Shown here piece by piece: positions 39,030 through 48,388 of a stretch of 64,000 nt of DNA. The position numbers were made by a program, and so were the translations under genes. The number at the start of each line of letters is the position of its first letter. Positions within the stretch are counted from its first letter, which is position 1. The notes under the pieces are model-generated. The model made no database searches, was not told the DNA's origin, and saw nothing but the letters and a program-made list of their open reading frames with translations. This stretch comes from Rathayibacter sp. Leaf185 (GTDB taxonomy: Bacteria > Actinomycetota > Actinomycetes > Actinomycetales > Microbacteriaceae): NCBI RefSeq assembly GCF_001423885.1, contig NZ_LMPP01000004.1:1-64000 (forward strand). Reading direction: 5' to 3'.

Positions 39030-40025
39030 ATGTCACTCAGCGTGCTGTTCATCGGAGGGACGGGCATCATCAGCTCGGCCTGCGTCGTCCGCTCCCTCCA
39101 GCTCGGATACGACGTCACCGTCCTCAACCGCGGCTCCACCGCGATCCGCCCGGTCCCGGACGGCGTCCGCGAGCTGCGCGGCGACATCCGTGACGCCGAC
39201 TCCGCTCGCGCGGCGCTGGGCCAGGAGACCTTCGACGTCGTCGTCGAGTTCGCGGCCTTCACTCCCGAGCACGTGCAGCGAGACATCGACCTCTTCGCCG
39301 GGCGCACCGGCCAGTACGTCTTCATCAGCTCCGCCTCGGCCTACCAGACGCCGCCGACCAGACTCCCCGTGACCGAGTCGACTCCGCTCCGCAATCCCTT
39401 CTGGCAGTACTCGCGGGACAAGATCGCCTGCGAGGACCTCCTGGTCGCCGAGTACCGGCGCAGCGGCTTCCCGATCACGATCGTGCGACCCTCCCACACC
39501 TACGACCGCACCGCCCTGCCCGTGGACGGCGGCTGGACCGTCATCGACCGGATGCGCCGCGGACTCGAGGTCGTCGTCCTCGGAGACGGCACCTCGCGCT
39601 GGACGATCACGCACACCGACGACGTCGCGGTCGGCCTGGTAGGACTGTTCGGCGCCTCCGCGGCGATCGGCGAGGCCTTCCACATCACGGGCGACGAGTC
39701 GCCGACGTGGGACCAGATCCACCACGCGCTCGCCGCGGCGGCCGGAGTCGAGGCCCGCCTCGTGCACGTGACCTCGGACGCGATCGCGGCGGCAGACCCG
39801 GAGCTCGGCGCCGGGATCATCGGCGACAAGGCCCACTCGATGGTCTTCGACAACGCGAAGATCCGGAGTGTCGTGCCCGCCTACTTCCCGTCGATCCGCT
39901 TCAGCGACGGCGCACGGCAGATCATCGAGTGGTACGACGCCGACCTGTCGCGCCAGGTCGTCGATGCCCGGATGAACACGCTCTTCGATTCGCTGATCGA
40001 GGCCTACCGGCCGCGCCCGCTCTGA
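39030..40025 (+). CDS. NAD-dependent epimerase/dehydratase family protein (extended SDR)
   Basis: 331 residues. Rossmann start VLFIGGTGIISSACVVRSLQ (atypical GGTGxIS as in the atypical-SDR/RNA-binding-like epimerase group), then EFAAFTPEHVQRDI and FISSASAYQTP. The active-site Tyr-x-x-x-Lys seems to be YSRDKIACEDLL. ITIVRPSHTYD is the usual family strand. The substrate may be a nucleotide sugar but cannot be told. It is followed 24 bases later by a cupin gene on the same strand, likely co-transcribed. Confidence 0.85.
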   Translation: MSLSVLFIGGTGIISSACVVRSLQLGYDVTVLNRGSTAIRPVPDGVRELRGDIRDADSARAALGQETFDVVVEFAAFTPEHVQRDIDLFAGRTGQYVFISSASAYQTPPTRLPVTESTPLRNPFWQYSRDKIACEDLLVAEYRRSGFPITIVRPSHTYDRTALPVDGGWTVIDRMRRGLEVVVLGDGTSRWTITHTDDVAVGLVGLFGASAAIGEAFHITGDESPTWDQIHHALAAAAGVEARLVHVTSDAIAAADPELGAGIIGDKAHSMVFDNAKIRSVVPAYFPSIRFSDGARQIIEWYDADLSRQVVDARMNTLFDSLIEAYRPRPL

Positions 40026-40048
40026 CGTCGCGCCGGCAGGATCGCACC

Positions 40049-40390
40049 ATGACCGAACCCGTCACGAGAACCACGCTCCTCGAGCAGTCGCTCCCCGATC
40101 AGGTCACCGCGAGCGTGCAGGTGCGCCGGATCACGATCCCGCCGGACGTGGCTGGCGGACCTCACCACCACAACGGCCCCGTCTTCGGGATGATCGAGGC
40201 CGGCTCGGCGTACTTCCAGGTCGACGGCGGCCCGCAGACGATCCTGCGCGCCGGCGACGCCTTCTACGAGCCGGCGGGGGTGCTCATCGACCGTTTCGAT
40301 GCCACGCCCGAGGGCGTCACCTTCGTGGGCTGCTTCCTCTCCGGCCCCGGCGGGACTCCGGAGCTGACGCCGGGGCCTCCGCGCGCCTGA
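40049..40390 (+). CDS. Cupin domain protein
   Basis: 113 residues forming a single cupin barrel: motif 1 PHHHNGPVFGMIEAGSAYFQ (three His and later Glu as metal ligands) and motif 2 AGDAFYEPAGVLIDRFDA. It has a GCAGGA ribosome site and follows the SDR gene closely. The product could be a small isomerase, dioxygenase-like or binding protein. Function not determined. Confidence 0.82.
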   Translation: MTEPVTRTTLLEQSLPDQVTASVQVRRITIPPDVAGGPHHHNGPVFGMIEAGSAYFQVDGGPQTILRAGDAFYEPAGVLIDRFDATPEGVTFVGCFLSGPGGTPELTPGPPRA

Positions 40391-40426
40391 CGGGCTCTGC
40401 GCCCGACGGACTCCGGGAGGTGAGCG

Positions 40427-41005
40427 TCAGCTGCGCGCCGACCGCACCGCGTCGGCCGACTGCTGGGCTGCCCGGCGGACGTCGCGGTCGGGATCGCGTA
40501 GCATCGCGGTCAGCGTCTGCTCGACGCTGGCCGCGAACTCACCCTTCCCGTCGCGCCCCGACGAGGTGCCGGCGACGGCGACCGCCGAGAGTGCGCGTGC
40601 CCCGGCCGCCCGCACGCGGGGGTGCGCGTCGGTGGTGAGACGGGTGAGCTTCTTCTGGCCGCCGAGCAGGCGCTCTGCGCAGACCCGGGCGCACATCTCG
40701 CGGACGCGCCAGGAGGTGTTGGCGAGGCCCGCGGTCACGGCCTCGGCCGCGTCGTCGTCCCAGACGTAGAGCAGGGCGCGAGCGCCCCACAGCTCGGGCC
40801 AGTACAGCGACGGCGCACCCTTCAGGATGCCCTCGGCGTGCTCGCCTCCCACGGTGAGCAGGAAGGACTCGCCCTCGTAGCCGCCGGTGAGCAGGGCCGC
40901 CGAGCGCCGAGCGACGTTCCGCTCGCCCTCGCGGGCGACCTGGGCGCGCAGCCGGTCTTCGAGGGAGTCGGAGAGGGTGACGGGGGGTTCGCTGTCGGGA
41001 GTCAT
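40427..41005 (-). CDS. HEAT-repeat-like protein
   Basis: 192 residues, all helical. From about residue 85 helix pairs recur with HEAT spacing: DDDAAEAVTAGLANTSWRVR, DAHPRVRAAGARALSAVAVA and LRDPDRDVRRAAQQSADAVR. The N-terminal half contains GGYEGESFLLTVGGEHAEGI and LYWPELWGARALLYVWD. No catalytic motif. Such proteins usually act as scaffolds. No partner is suggested by the convergent cupin gene or the glnN gene upstream. Confidence 0.75.
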   Translation of the reverse strand: MTPDSEPPVTLSDSLEDRLRAQVAREGERNVARRSAALLTGGYEGESFLLTVGGEHAEGILKGAPSLYWPELWGARALLYVWDDDAAEAVTAGLANTSWRVREMCARVCAERLLGGQKKLTRLTTDAHPRVRAAGARALSAVAVAGTSSGRDGKGEFAASVEQTLTAMLRDPDRDVRRAAQQSADAVRSARS

Positions 41006-41032
41006 CTGGGTCCCCAGAGTACCTGCCGCCGC

Positions 41033-41065
41033 GTTCGGGACCGCCCCCGCCGAGCGGTCCCGAAC
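41033..41065 (-). terminator. Hairpin terminator after glnN
   Basis: A perfect 12-bp stem GTTCGGGACCGC / GCGGTCCCGAAC (41033-41044 with 41054-41065) with a 9-base loop, 8 bases past the glnN stop on the minus strand. Confidence 0.78.
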
Positions 41066-41072
41066 CGGTGCG

Positions 41073-43250
41073 TCAGAGGATGAAGAGCATCTCCTGGTAG
41101 GTCGGCAGCGGCCACAGGTCGTCGGCGATGATGCCCTCGATGGCGTCGGCGGCGACCCGTACCGCGTTCATCGCCGGCAGCAGCGCGTCCTTCGCGTGCT
41201 CTGCCTCGGCGAGCGCCTCGTGACCGACCTCCTCGGCGAGCGCCGCCGTGAGAGTCGCGAGGGAGGCGCGCAGCTCGGCGACCGCGTCGCTCACCTCGGT
41301 GAGCGGGGCGAGGTCGGCCTCGACGCCGGCGGCCTTGAGGGCTCCGACGTTCACGGCGAGCTCGGTCTGGTGGCGGACGGCCGCGGGGAGGATCGAGGTG
41401 CGCCCCATCTCGAGGGTGAGCCGCGCCTCGACGCCGATGCTCAGGCTGTACTGCTCGAGCCCGATCTCGTACCGGCTGTGCATCTCGCGGTGGTTGAACA
41501 CCCGGTACTTCTCGAAGAGCGCGAGCGCCTCATCGGTGATCAGCTCGGGCAGGGCGTCGAGCGTGGTGCGCAGATTCGCCAGGCCGCGCTTCTCGGCCTC
41601 GACGGGCCACGCGTCCGCGTAGCCGTCGCCGTTGAAGACGACCGCGCCGTGCTCGGTGATGATGCGGGTCAGCAGGTCCTGCACGGCCGTGTCGAAGTCG
41701 GCGCCGCCGGCGACCGCCGTCTCGAGCTCGGTCGCGGCGTAGTCGAGCGAGTCGGCCATGATCGTGTTGATCGTGACCATCGGCCCGCTCACCGACTGCA
41801 TCGACCCCGGCGCGCGGAACTCGAAGCGGTTGCCCGTGAAGGCGAAGGGGCTGGTGCGGTTGCGGTCGCCGGGGTCCGTCGGCAGGACCGGCAGGGTGTC
41901 GACTCCGATCTGCATGGTGCCCTTGCCCTTCGACGACGTCGCGCGGCCCTTCGCGAGCTGCTCGAAGACGTCGCCGAGCTGGTCACCGAGGAAGATCGAG
42001 ATGATCGCCGGAGGCGCCTCGTTCGCTCCGAGACGGTGGTCGTTCGACGCCGACGCGACGGACGCGCGCAGTAGACCGCCGTAGAGGTGCACCGCGCGGA
42101 TCACCGCGGCGCAGAAGACGAGGAACTGCGCGTTCTCGTGCGGTGTGTCTCCGGGTACGAGGAGGGACCCGAGCTCGCTGTTGCCGAGCGAGAAGTTGAC
42201 GTGCTTGCCCGACCCGTTGACCCCCTGGAACGGCTTCTCGTGGAAGAGGCACTCCATGCCGTGCTTCTTCGCGATCGTCTTGAAGGTCGTCATGAGCAGC
42301 TGCTGGTGGTCGGCCGCGATGTTACCGCGCTCGAACATCGGCGCGATCTCGAACTGGCCGGGCGCGACCTCGTTGTGCCGGGTCTTCGCCGGGATGCCGA
42401 GCTTGAACAGCTCCCGCTCGGTGTCCATCATGAAGCCGAGCACGCGCTCGGGGATGGCGCCGAAGTAGTGGTCGTCGAACTCCTGGCCCTTCGGCGGCTT
42501 GGTGCCGAAGAGCGTGCGGCCGGCGTTCAGCAGGTCGGGGCGGGCGAGGAAGAAGTGCCGGTCGATCAGGAAGTACTCCTGCTCGGGCCCGCAGAACGAC
42601 ACGATCCTGGCCTGCTCCGTGTGGCCGAAAAGACGCAGGATCCGCTCCGCGTGCTCGCCCATCGCCTGCTGCGAGCGCAGCAGCGGCGTCTTGTGGTCGA
42701 GCGCCTCCCCCGTCATCGAGACGAAGACGGTGGGGATGCAGAGGGTGTTGCCGTTGGGGTTCTCGAGCACGTAGGCGGGGCTCGTGACGTCCCAGCCCGT
42801 GTAGCCGCGGGCCTCGAAGGTGTTGCGCAGGCCGCCGTTGGGAAAGCTCGAGGCGTCCGGCTCGCCCTGGATGAGCGTCTTGCCGGCGAACTCGGCGAGA
42901 GCGGAGCCGTCGCCCACGGGTTCGAAGAACGAGTCGTGCTTCTCGGCGGTGAGGCCGGTCAGCGGATAGAACACGTGCGCGTAGTGCGTCGCGCCCTTCT
43001 CGAGCGCCCAGTCCTTCATCGCCGAGGCGACGGCGTCGGCGACCAGCGGGTCGAGCGTCGCGCCGTGCTCGATCGTGGCCATGACGGACTTGAAGACCGA
43101 CTTCGGCAGCCGCTGGCGCATGACGATGGTGCTGAACACGTTCTCACCGAAGATCTGCCCCGGCGCTTCGGCATCCGTGAAGCTGACGGCCGGCGGCACA
43201 TAGGCCTCGACGTCCTTGATCGCATCACGACGGACGGTATTTCCACTCAT
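41073..43250 (-). CDS. glnN: Type III glutamine synthetase
   Basis: 725 residues, the GSIII length (GSI is about 470). The GSIII N-terminal domain is seen ([20 protein letters not shown]). Catalytic blocks follow: [32 protein letters not shown] and [13 protein letters not shown], which carries the His-containing substrate loop, then [11 protein letters not shown] and [20 protein letters not shown]. It makes glutamine from glutamate, ammonia and ATP. ATG 43250 has AGGGGC upstream. A GlnR-box-like sequence (GTCAC-N6-GAAAC on the coding strand) lies 84-99 bases before the start, matching a similar site before amt. GSI and GSII copies are presumably elsewhere, and this one may serve under nitrogen limitation. 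Confidence 0.95.
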   Translation of the reverse strand: MSGNTVRRDAIKDVEAYVPPAVSFTDAEAPGQIFGENVFSTIVMRQRLPKSVFKSVMATIEHGATLDPLVADAVASAMKDWALEKGATHYAHVFYPLTGLTAEKHDSFFEPVGDGSALAEFAGKTLIQGEPDASSFPNGGLRNTFEARGYTGWDVTSPAYVLENPNGNTLCIPTVFVSMTGEALDHKTPLLRSQQAMGEHAERILRLFGHTEQARIVSFCGPEQEYFLIDRHFFLARPDLLNAGRTLFGTKPPKGQEFDDHYFGAIPERVLGFMMDTERELFKLGIPAKTRHNEVAPGQFEIAPMFERGNIAADHQQLLMTTFKTIAKKHGMECLFHEKPFQGVNGSGKHVNFSLGNSELGSLLVPGDTPHENAQFLVFCAAVIRAVHLYGGLLRASVASASNDHRLGANEAPPAIISIFLGDQLGDVFEQLAKGRATSSKGKGTMQIGVDTLPVLPTDPGDRNRTSPFAFTGNRFEFRAPGSMQSVSGPMVTINTIMADSLDYAATELETAVAGGADFDTAVQDLLTRIITEHGAVVFNGDGYADAWPVEAEKRGLANLRTTLDALPELITDEALALFEKYRVFNHREMHSRYEIGLEQYSLSIGVEARLTLEMGRTSILPAAVRHQTELAVNVGALKAAGVEADLAPLTEVSDAVAELRASLATLTAALAEEVGHEALAEAEHAKDALLPAMNAVRVAADAIEGIIADDLWPLPTYQEMLFIL

Positions 43251-43333
43251 TGCAGCCCCTTTGCGCGGCGGTCTGCGCCCGTCGGGTCGCGGGACGCTGA
43301 GCCCCCAAGCTACGGACGGGGTGTGGCGAGGGC

Positions 43334-43349
43334 GTTTCGGCGGTGTGAC
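43334..43349 (-). promoter_or_regulatory. GlnR-box-like site upstream of glnN
   Basis: On the minus strand GTCAC-ACCGCC-GAAAC, an exact match to the actinobacterial GlnR half-site pair gTnAc-N6-GaAAc in the direction of glnN. A clear second pair is not seen next to it. Confidence 0.6.
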
Positions 43350-43384
43350 GGTCTCGACACCGCCGTGCCAGGGTGGCCGGACCG

Positions 43385-43427
43385 GTGCTGCTGCGTCCCC
43401 GCTCTTCTGGCGCGGACGCAGCAGCAC
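43385..43427 (-). terminator. Hairpin terminator after the G6PDH-like gene
   Basis: A perfect 14-bp stem (43385-43398 with 43414-43427, arms GTGCTGCTGCGTCC / GGACGCAGCAGCAC), 15-base loop, 29 bases after the stop on the minus strand. Confidence 0.8.
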
Positions 43428-43455
43428 GACCCCCTCGCGGGAGCCGCGCCGACGG

Positions 43456-44856
43456 TCACCAGTCGGCGGGCCCGGCGCTCCCGGCCGGATACTCCTCGAG
43501 GGGCGCCTCACCCGCGGCCCAGGCCGAGAGCACCGGGGTGATGATGCGCCAGCACTGCTCGGCCACGTCGCCCGGCACCGACAGCAGCGTGTCGCCCTGC
43601 AGGATCTCGGCCAGGACCTGCGCATAGGGATCGAGAGTCGCCGTACCGGGCTGCGCCTCGAGCGTCACCCGATCGACGTCGGTGAGGTCGTCGGCGGAGT
43701 TGACGAACAGGTCCAGGTGCACGTCGCCGCCCTTCAGCGACATCCGCAGCACCGTCCCCGCCTCGTCCGTCGACCCGCGGAGGCCGCGGGGCGGGGTCGC
43801 CGGACGGAAGTGCACCGCGACCTCCGTGCGCGGGTCGCCGATCCCCTTGCCCGAGCGCAGGAGGAACGGCACTCCCGCCCAGCGCGGCGTGTCGACCTGC
43901 AGCAGCACCTGGGCCAGCGTCTCGGTGCCGGCGGAGGCGTCGACATCGGGCTCGTCCACGTAGGAGGGGAAGAAGCGGCCGTCGACGCGCCCCTCGGTGT
44001 ACCGGGCGCGGCGCGCGGAGCTCGGGTCGTCCCGCCAGAGGCGCACGGCCCCGAGCACCTCGGACATGCGCGCGTGGACGTCGCCGGGCGCGATCTCGTC
44101 CGGGCGCTCCATCGCGGTGAGCGCGAGCACCATCAGCAGGTGGCTCTGCAGCATGTCCCGCAGGGCACCGGTCGAGTCGTAGAACGCGGCGCGCCCCTCG
44201 ATCCCGAGCGTCTCGTCGTAGACGATCTCGACCTTCTCGACGTGATCCGCGTTCCAGCTCGTCTCGAGCAGCCGGTTCCCGAAGCGCAGGCCCAGCATCC
44301 CCATCACGGTCGCATTGCCGAGGAAGTGGTCCACGCGCCAGAGCCGGCCGTCGGGGATCACCTCGGCGAGTGCCGCGTTCAGGGCGACGGCATCCTCGAG
44401 ATCCTCGCCGAACGGCTTCTCGATGGCGACGACGAGGTCGTCGGGGAGCTCGATCTCCGCCAGCGACTCGGCGATCGCATGCCCCATGGCAGGAGGGAGC
44501 GCGACGTACAGCACGGGCGCCGAGGGGCACGCGTCGAGCAGAGCCGTCAGCTGCTCCGGGTCGGAGGCATCGGTCGCCACGAAGCGGGCGCCCGAGACGA
44601 GCGACTCCACGGTGTGCGCCGCCGTCCCGGCGCTCTCGAGGCTGCGGCGCACGAGGGCCTTCCACTCGTCGTCGCTCTGCGGGGTCCGCGCGGCTCCGAT
44701 CAGCGTGAGCTCCAGGTCGCGGGCGAGCTCGGCGACTCGGCCGAGACCCGGGAGGAGGAGTCGCTCGGTGAGGTCGCCGCCGGCACCGAGGATCGCGATG
44801 CTGCGCTTCGTCCCCTCGAGCGTGGTGGCGTCGGGGATCCCGGCCTGATCGGTCAT
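43456..44856 (-). CDS. Glucose-6-phosphate dehydrogenase-like protein, atypical active site
   Basis: 466 residues. The fold is clearly G6[20 protein letters not shown] (family GASGDLAxRKLxPAL), [41 protein letters not shown] and SHLL. The catalytic pair Asp176/His239 is kept. The substrate-binding Lys of the RIDHYLGK motif is Asn181 here, and the first Gly-rich loop has GAGGD in place of GASGD. This places it in a side branch seen in actinobacteria with a second copy, where substrate may be another phosphosugar. I therefore give no zwf symbol. No gnd, pgl or opcA gene is adjacent, which also argues against the main pentose-phosphate enzyme. Confidence 0.82.
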   Translation of the reverse strand: MTDQAGIPDATTLEGTKRSIAILGAGGDLTERLLLPGLGRVAELARDLELTLIGAARTPQSDDEWKALVRRSLESAGTAAHTVESLVSGARFVATDASDPEQLTALLDACPSAPVLYVALPPAMGHAIAESLAEIELPDDLVVAIEKPFGEDLEDAVALNAALAEVIPDGRLWRVDHFLGNATVMGMLGLRFGNRLLETSWNADHVEKVEIVYDETLGIEGRAAFYDSTGALRDMLQSHLLMVLALTAMERPDEIAPGDVHARMSEVLGAVRLWRDDPSSARRARYTEGRVDGRFFPSYVDEPDVDASAGTETLAQVLLQVDTPRWAGVPFLLRSGKGIGDPRTEVAVHFRPATPPRGLRGSTDEAGTVLRMSLKGGDVHLDLFVNSADDLTDVDRVTLEAQPGTATLDPYAQVLAEILQGDTLLSVPGDVAEQCWRIITPVLSAWAAGEAPLEEYPAGSAGPADW

Positions 44857-44937
44857 CGTGTCTCCTTCATCGCGTCGTGGCGTCGGGCTCTCGGCGGGCG
44901 CCTCCTGCAGTGTTCACGAGCAACCTGACCGTCGGAG

Positions 44938-45864
44938 TCAGGAAGACCGCCGCGGTCGGTCGGCCTGCTCCGCCGCGACCGAGGCCACTCTCCGGAGCGC
45001 GGCCAGCACCGTGCGCACCGGCGTCCGTGCGAGCGCGTCCGGCCGCGCCAGCACGTCCACGTGGCGGACGAGCGTGGCGCCGACGACCGGACGCAGCACC
45101 ATGCCGTCGACGGCGAGGGCCGCCGCCGTCGTGCGCGGCATCACCGCTAGCGCCGCGCCGGTGCGGACGACGTGCGCGGCGACCGAGAACTCGTTGATGC
45201 GGTGCTCGATCCGCGGCGACTCGCCGATCAGCGCCCCGAGGTGGTCGAGGACCCCGGTGAGCGGGAAGCCCTCGTGGGTCGAGATCCAGCGCTCGCCGCG
45301 CAGCTGCTCGGGGCGGATGCCGGCCTGCGCCGCGAGTGGGTGCTCGGCGTGCAGCGCGATGTCGAGCGGTTCGACGAACAACCCGGTCACGACCAGGCGG
45401 GCCAGCGGCCACGGCGGGTCGTGCGCGAGGCGGTGCGCGATGACGAGGTCGTGGTCGGCGGTGAGTCCGGCGAAGGCGTGCTGCGCGACGTCGGCGTCGG
45501 CGAGCGAGACGCGCGGGCGGTCTCCGAGCTCGCGCAGCAGCGGACCGAAGAGCGCGAGGCCCGCACTGTGGAAAGCCGAGACTCCCACTGCCCGCTCCCC
45601 CTGCTCGAGGAACGACTCGACGGCGTCCCGCGCCTCGGCGAGCGCCTCCTCCACGCGCGTGGAGGCGACCGCCAGTGCCTCCCCCGCCGCCGTCAGCACG
45701 AGGCGGCGGCCGTCCTTGACCGTCAGTGGGATCGGGATGCCCGCCTGCAGCGCAGCGAGCTGCTGCGAGACGGCCGAGGCGCTGACTCCCGTGGAGGCGG
45801 CGACGGCCGCGACGCTCCCCCGGTCGCCGAGTTCGCGGAGGAGGCGGAGTCGAGCAGGATCCAT
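44938..45864 (-). CDS. LysR family transcriptional regulator
   Basis: 308 residues. The N-terminal winged HTH is unmistakable: RLRLLRELGDRGSVAAVAAS, TGVSASAVSQQLAALQAGI. The rest is a type 2 periplasmic-binding-like effector domain. The product is divergent from the EamA transporter gene, with 72 bases between the starts, the classic arrangement in which a LysR protein controls its neighbour and itself. The effector is unknown but may be what the EamA protein exports. Confidence 0.9.
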   Translation of the reverse strand: MDPARLRLLRELGDRGSVAAVAASTGVSASAVSQQLAALQAGIPIPLTVKDGRRLVLTAAGEALAVASTRVEEALAEARDAVESFLEQGERAVGVSAFHSAGLALFGPLLRELGDRPRVSLADADVAQHAFAGLTADHDLVIAHRLAHDPPWPLARLVVTGLFVEPLDIALHAEHPLAAQAGIRPEQLRGERWISTHEGFPLTGVLDHLGALIGESPRIEHRINEFSVAAHVVRTGAALAVMPRTTAAALAVDGMVLRPVVGATLVRHVDVLARPDALARTPVRTVLAALRRVASVAAEQADRPRRSS

Positions 45865-45936
45865 GAGCAGAATCTAATGCGTCGATGCAGGAGATCCCCG
45901 TTGTTCTTCCGCCTCGTACTCCACGAGAGTGGCTCC

Positions 45937-46875
45937 ATGGCCGACCGCACCCGCCCCGAACCCGTCGTCGACCTCCTCCTGCTCGGCGTCGCCGCGGTCT
46001 GGGGCGCCAGCTTCCTCGCCGCGAAGGACCTCGCGGCCGACACGGGAGTACCCGCGGCGATCGCCCTCCGCTTCCTCGTCGCGGCCCTGGCCACGGCGCT
46101 GGTCTGCGCCCTCCGGCGGGAGCGCCTCCCCCGCGGCCGCGGTCTGGCGATCGCCGCCCTCCTCGGCTGCTCGCAGGCCCTGATCATCGGCCTCGAGACC
46201 TGGGGTGTGCACCTCACCTCCGCCACCAACGCGGGGCTGCTGATCAGCCTCGCCCTGGTGCTGACGCCGGTCCTCGAGGGCGTCGCCTCCCGCTCCTGGC
46301 TGCCCCGCTCGTACTTCGTCGCCGCCGTCGCCGCGGTGGTCGGAGTCGCGCTCCTCGTCTCGGAGGGCGGCCTGCGGACACCGACCTGGGGCGACGGGCT
46401 CGTGGTCGCGGCAGCCGTCGTGCGGGCGATCCACGTCACGGGCAGCGCGCATCTCACCCGCGGCCGCACCGAGGGATCCCTCGGAGTCGTGCTCGTGCAG
46501 ATGCTCGTCTGCGCGTGCGTCTTCACGGCGATGGCCGGTCCGGATCTCCCCACCGCCGTCTCGCGGCTGGACGCCGGCGGATGGGCCGACGTCCTCTTCC
46601 TCGGGCTGCTGTGCTCGCTGTTCGCCTTCGTCGTGCAGCTCTGGGCCGTCCGGCGGACCTCGGCCTCGCGGGCGAGCATTCTGATGGGTACCGAGCCGGT
46701 GTGGGCGCTTCTGGTCGGAGTCGTCGTCGCCGGTGAGGCGATCGGCCCGGTGGGGATCAGCGGCGCGGTCCTGATCATCGCGGCGAGCTACGCCGGGCAG
46801 GCGATCGAGCGCCGGCACCGGGGTCGAGCGATCGAGCAGGAGGCGCCGCCGGGTCTCGCGCGCATCGCCTCCTGA
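45937..46875 (+). CDS. EamA/DMT-family transporter
   Basis: 312 residues with ten membrane helices in two EamA repeats (LLLLGVAAVWGASFLAAKDL; LFLGLLCSLFAFVVQLWAVR with SILMGTEPVWALLVGVVVAG). This family exports amino acids and other metabolites. I start at ATG 45937, because the frame stays open far upstream through the LysR gene but the first helix follows this Met. It is divergent from and presumably controlled by the LysR gene. Confidence 0.9.
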   Translation: MADRTRPEPVVDLLLLGVAAVWGASFLAAKDLAADTGVPAAIALRFLVAALATALVCALRRERLPRGRGLAIAALLGCSQALIIGLETWGVHLTSATNAGLLISLALVLTPVLEGVASRSWLPRSYFVAAVAAVVGVALLVSEGGLRTPTWGDGLVVAAAVVRAIHVTGSAHLTRGRTEGSLGVVLVQMLVCACVFTAMAGPDLPTAVSRLDAGGWADVLFLGLLCSLFAFVVQLWAVRRTSASRASILMGTEPVWALLVGVVVAGEAIGPVGISGAVLIIAASYAGQAIERRHRGRAIEQEAPPGLARIAS

Positions 46876-46936
46876 GCCTCTCGAGCGACCGCGCGCCGAC
46901 CGGGTACAGTGCGACGATGCCCCGCCGAGGAACCCG

Positions 46937-47710
46937 ATGACCGCCGTCCGTCTCGTCGCGATCGGCGACTCCTTCACCGAGGGCGTCGGCGACGAGCTCC
47001 CCGACGGCACCGCGCGCGGCTGGGCCGATCTCGCCGCGCAGGGCTGGGCGGATGCGACGGGCGACCGGATCCAGTACGCGAACCTCGCGATTCGCGGCCG
47101 CCTCATCGCGCCGATCGTCGCCGAGCAGCTCGAACCGGCTCTCGCGCTCGGGCCGACGCACCTGTCCTTCAACGGAGGAGGCAACGACATGCTGCGTCCG
47201 CGTGCGGACATCGGCGTCATCGCCGACTCCTACCTCCGCGTCCTCGAGCGCTGCGACGAGGAGGGGGTGACTCTGATCGCGCTCGCGGGCGCCGACCCCT
47301 CGGCGCGCCTCCCACTCGGACGGCTGATCAAGCGCCGCGGCGACGCCCTGACCGACGCGGTACTCCGCCGGCTCGACGGTCGCACCGATGTCGTCGTGGC
47401 CGACAACTGGCACGATCCCGCGTTCCAGCGCCCGGACCTGTGGTCGGAGGACCGCCTGCACATGGGCCCGCGCGGTCACCACCGCGTCGCCTCGCGCGTG
47501 CTGTCGTCGCTCGGCCTCACCCCTCCGGTCGCGTGGCAGGAGGCGCCGGAGCAGCCGGTGTCGGCCGGTGGCGGATCGGCGCAGTACTACCGCGAGTACG
47601 TCGCTCCGTGGGTCCGGCGCCGGCTCACCGGGACGTCATCGGGCGACGGCCGCAGGGCCAAGTACCCCGAGCTCGTCCCGATCGACCCGACCCGTCAGCG
47701 CCGGCTATAG
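46937..47710 (+). CDS. SGNH/GDSL hydrolase
   Basis: 257 residues with all SGNH blocks: block I AIGDSFTEGVGDEL, block II NLAIRGR, block III FNGGGNDML (Asn) and block V DRLHMGPRGHHRVA (Asp and His). This is the actinobacterial cytoplasmic SGNH type with a C-terminal helical extension (EYVAPWVRRRLTG). Short ester substrates expected, physiological one unknown. The gene ends in a tract of 17-nt repeats. Confidence 0.88.
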   Translation: MTAVRLVAIGDSFTEGVGDELPDGTARGWADLAAQGWADATGDRIQYANLAIRGRLIAPIVAEQLEPALALGPTHLSFNGGGNDMLRPRADIGVIADSYLRVLERCDEEGVTLIALAGADPSARLPLGRLIKRRGDALTDAVLRRLDGRTDVVVADNWHDPAFQRPDLWSEDRLHMGPRGHHRVASRVLSSLGLTPPVAWQEAPEQPVSAGGGSAQYYREYVAPWVRRRLTGTSSGDGRRAKYPELVPIDPTRQRRL

Positions 47711-47762
47711 CGGCAGCGCCGACCGTAGGGCAACGCCGACCGTAGGTCAGCGCCAGCCGTAG
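47694..47762. repeat. Four tandem 17-18-nt repeats at a convergent gene junction
   Basis: The units are GTCAGCGCCGGCTATAG, CGGCAGCGCCGACCGTAG, GGCAACGCCGACCGTAG and GTCAGCGCCAGCCGTAG, end to end. The first overlaps the last codons and stop of the SGNH gene. The fourth overlaps the last codons of the convergent PemK/MazF-like gene. They look like slippage copies of a sequence shared by both gene ends. Confidence 0.8.
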
Positions 47763-48277
47763 CGGGCCGAGACGGTCTTCGCCACGGCGTCGAACCGTGC
47801 GCGGTCGAGCGCCGAGCCCTCGCGCCGCATGCCGGCGGGGTGCACGCGGAAGACGCGCTCCGGATCGACGTAGCTCGGGCGCCCCTCCGCATCCCAGGCT
47901 CCCGTGCCGATCGGCAGGTAGTCGTCGTGCTGCTTCGAGCTCAGCCGGACGGCGAGCACCGTCCCGGCCTTCTCGACGGCGAGGACGAGCACGGGCCGGT
48001 CCTTGCCCCGGCCGTCGTCCTCCTCGAACGGCACCCAGGTCCAGACGATCTCACCCGGATCGGGATCGCCGTCGGCCGTCGGGGCGTAGCCGAGGTGGAC
48101 GCCGCGGACGCGGGCCGGATCGACCTCGGTCGTGCGCCCGACCCCGGTCGCGCCGGGTGCGGCTTGCGGAGTCGTCAGGAACGGGCGTTGCGGAGCCGCC
48201 GGCGCGTCGGGACGCGAGGCGCTCACCCGCCCGAGCAGCCGGAGGAGGAGGGACGCGACCGAGCGTGAGGAGGGCAC
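47747..48277 (-). CDS. PemK/MazF-like protein
   Basis: 176 residues. The last 110 carry the PemK-type fold pattern: PGEIVWTWVPFEEDDGRGKD, RPVLVLAVEKAGTVLAVRLS and PERVFRVHPAGMRR. In toxins this fold cleaves mRNA. No antitoxin gene is adjacent, and the 70-residue Pro/Ala-rich N-terminus (ASRPDAPAAPQRPFLTTPQA) is unusual for a toxin. It may be a solitary member with another role. Family assignment is fair, toxin activity is unproven. Confidence 0.65.
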   Translation of the reverse strand: MPSSRSVASLLLRLLGRVSASRPDAPAAPQRPFLTTPQAAPGATGVGRTTEVDPARVRGVHLGYAPTADGDPDPGEIVWTWVPFEEDDGRGKDRPVLVLAVEKAGTVLAVRLSSKQHDDYLPIGTGAWDAEGRPSYVDPERVFRVHPAGMRREGSALDRARFDAVAKTVSARYGWR

Positions 48278-48325
48278 CCCGGAACCCTAGCCCGGAACCA
48301 GGGGCCGCGCAGGTGGGACGCAACG

Positions 48326-48365
48326 CGGAGGGGGTGCCGACTCCGAAGAGCCGGCACCCCCTCCG
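48326..48365 (-). terminator. Hairpin terminator after amt
   Basis: A perfect 14-bp stem CGGAGGGGGTGCCG / CGGCACCCCCTCCG (48326-48339 with 48352-48365) with a 12-base loop, 24 bases beyond the amt stop on the minus strand. Confidence 0.85.
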
Positions 48366-48388
48366 GGTCACCGTGGTGATAGCGAGTG

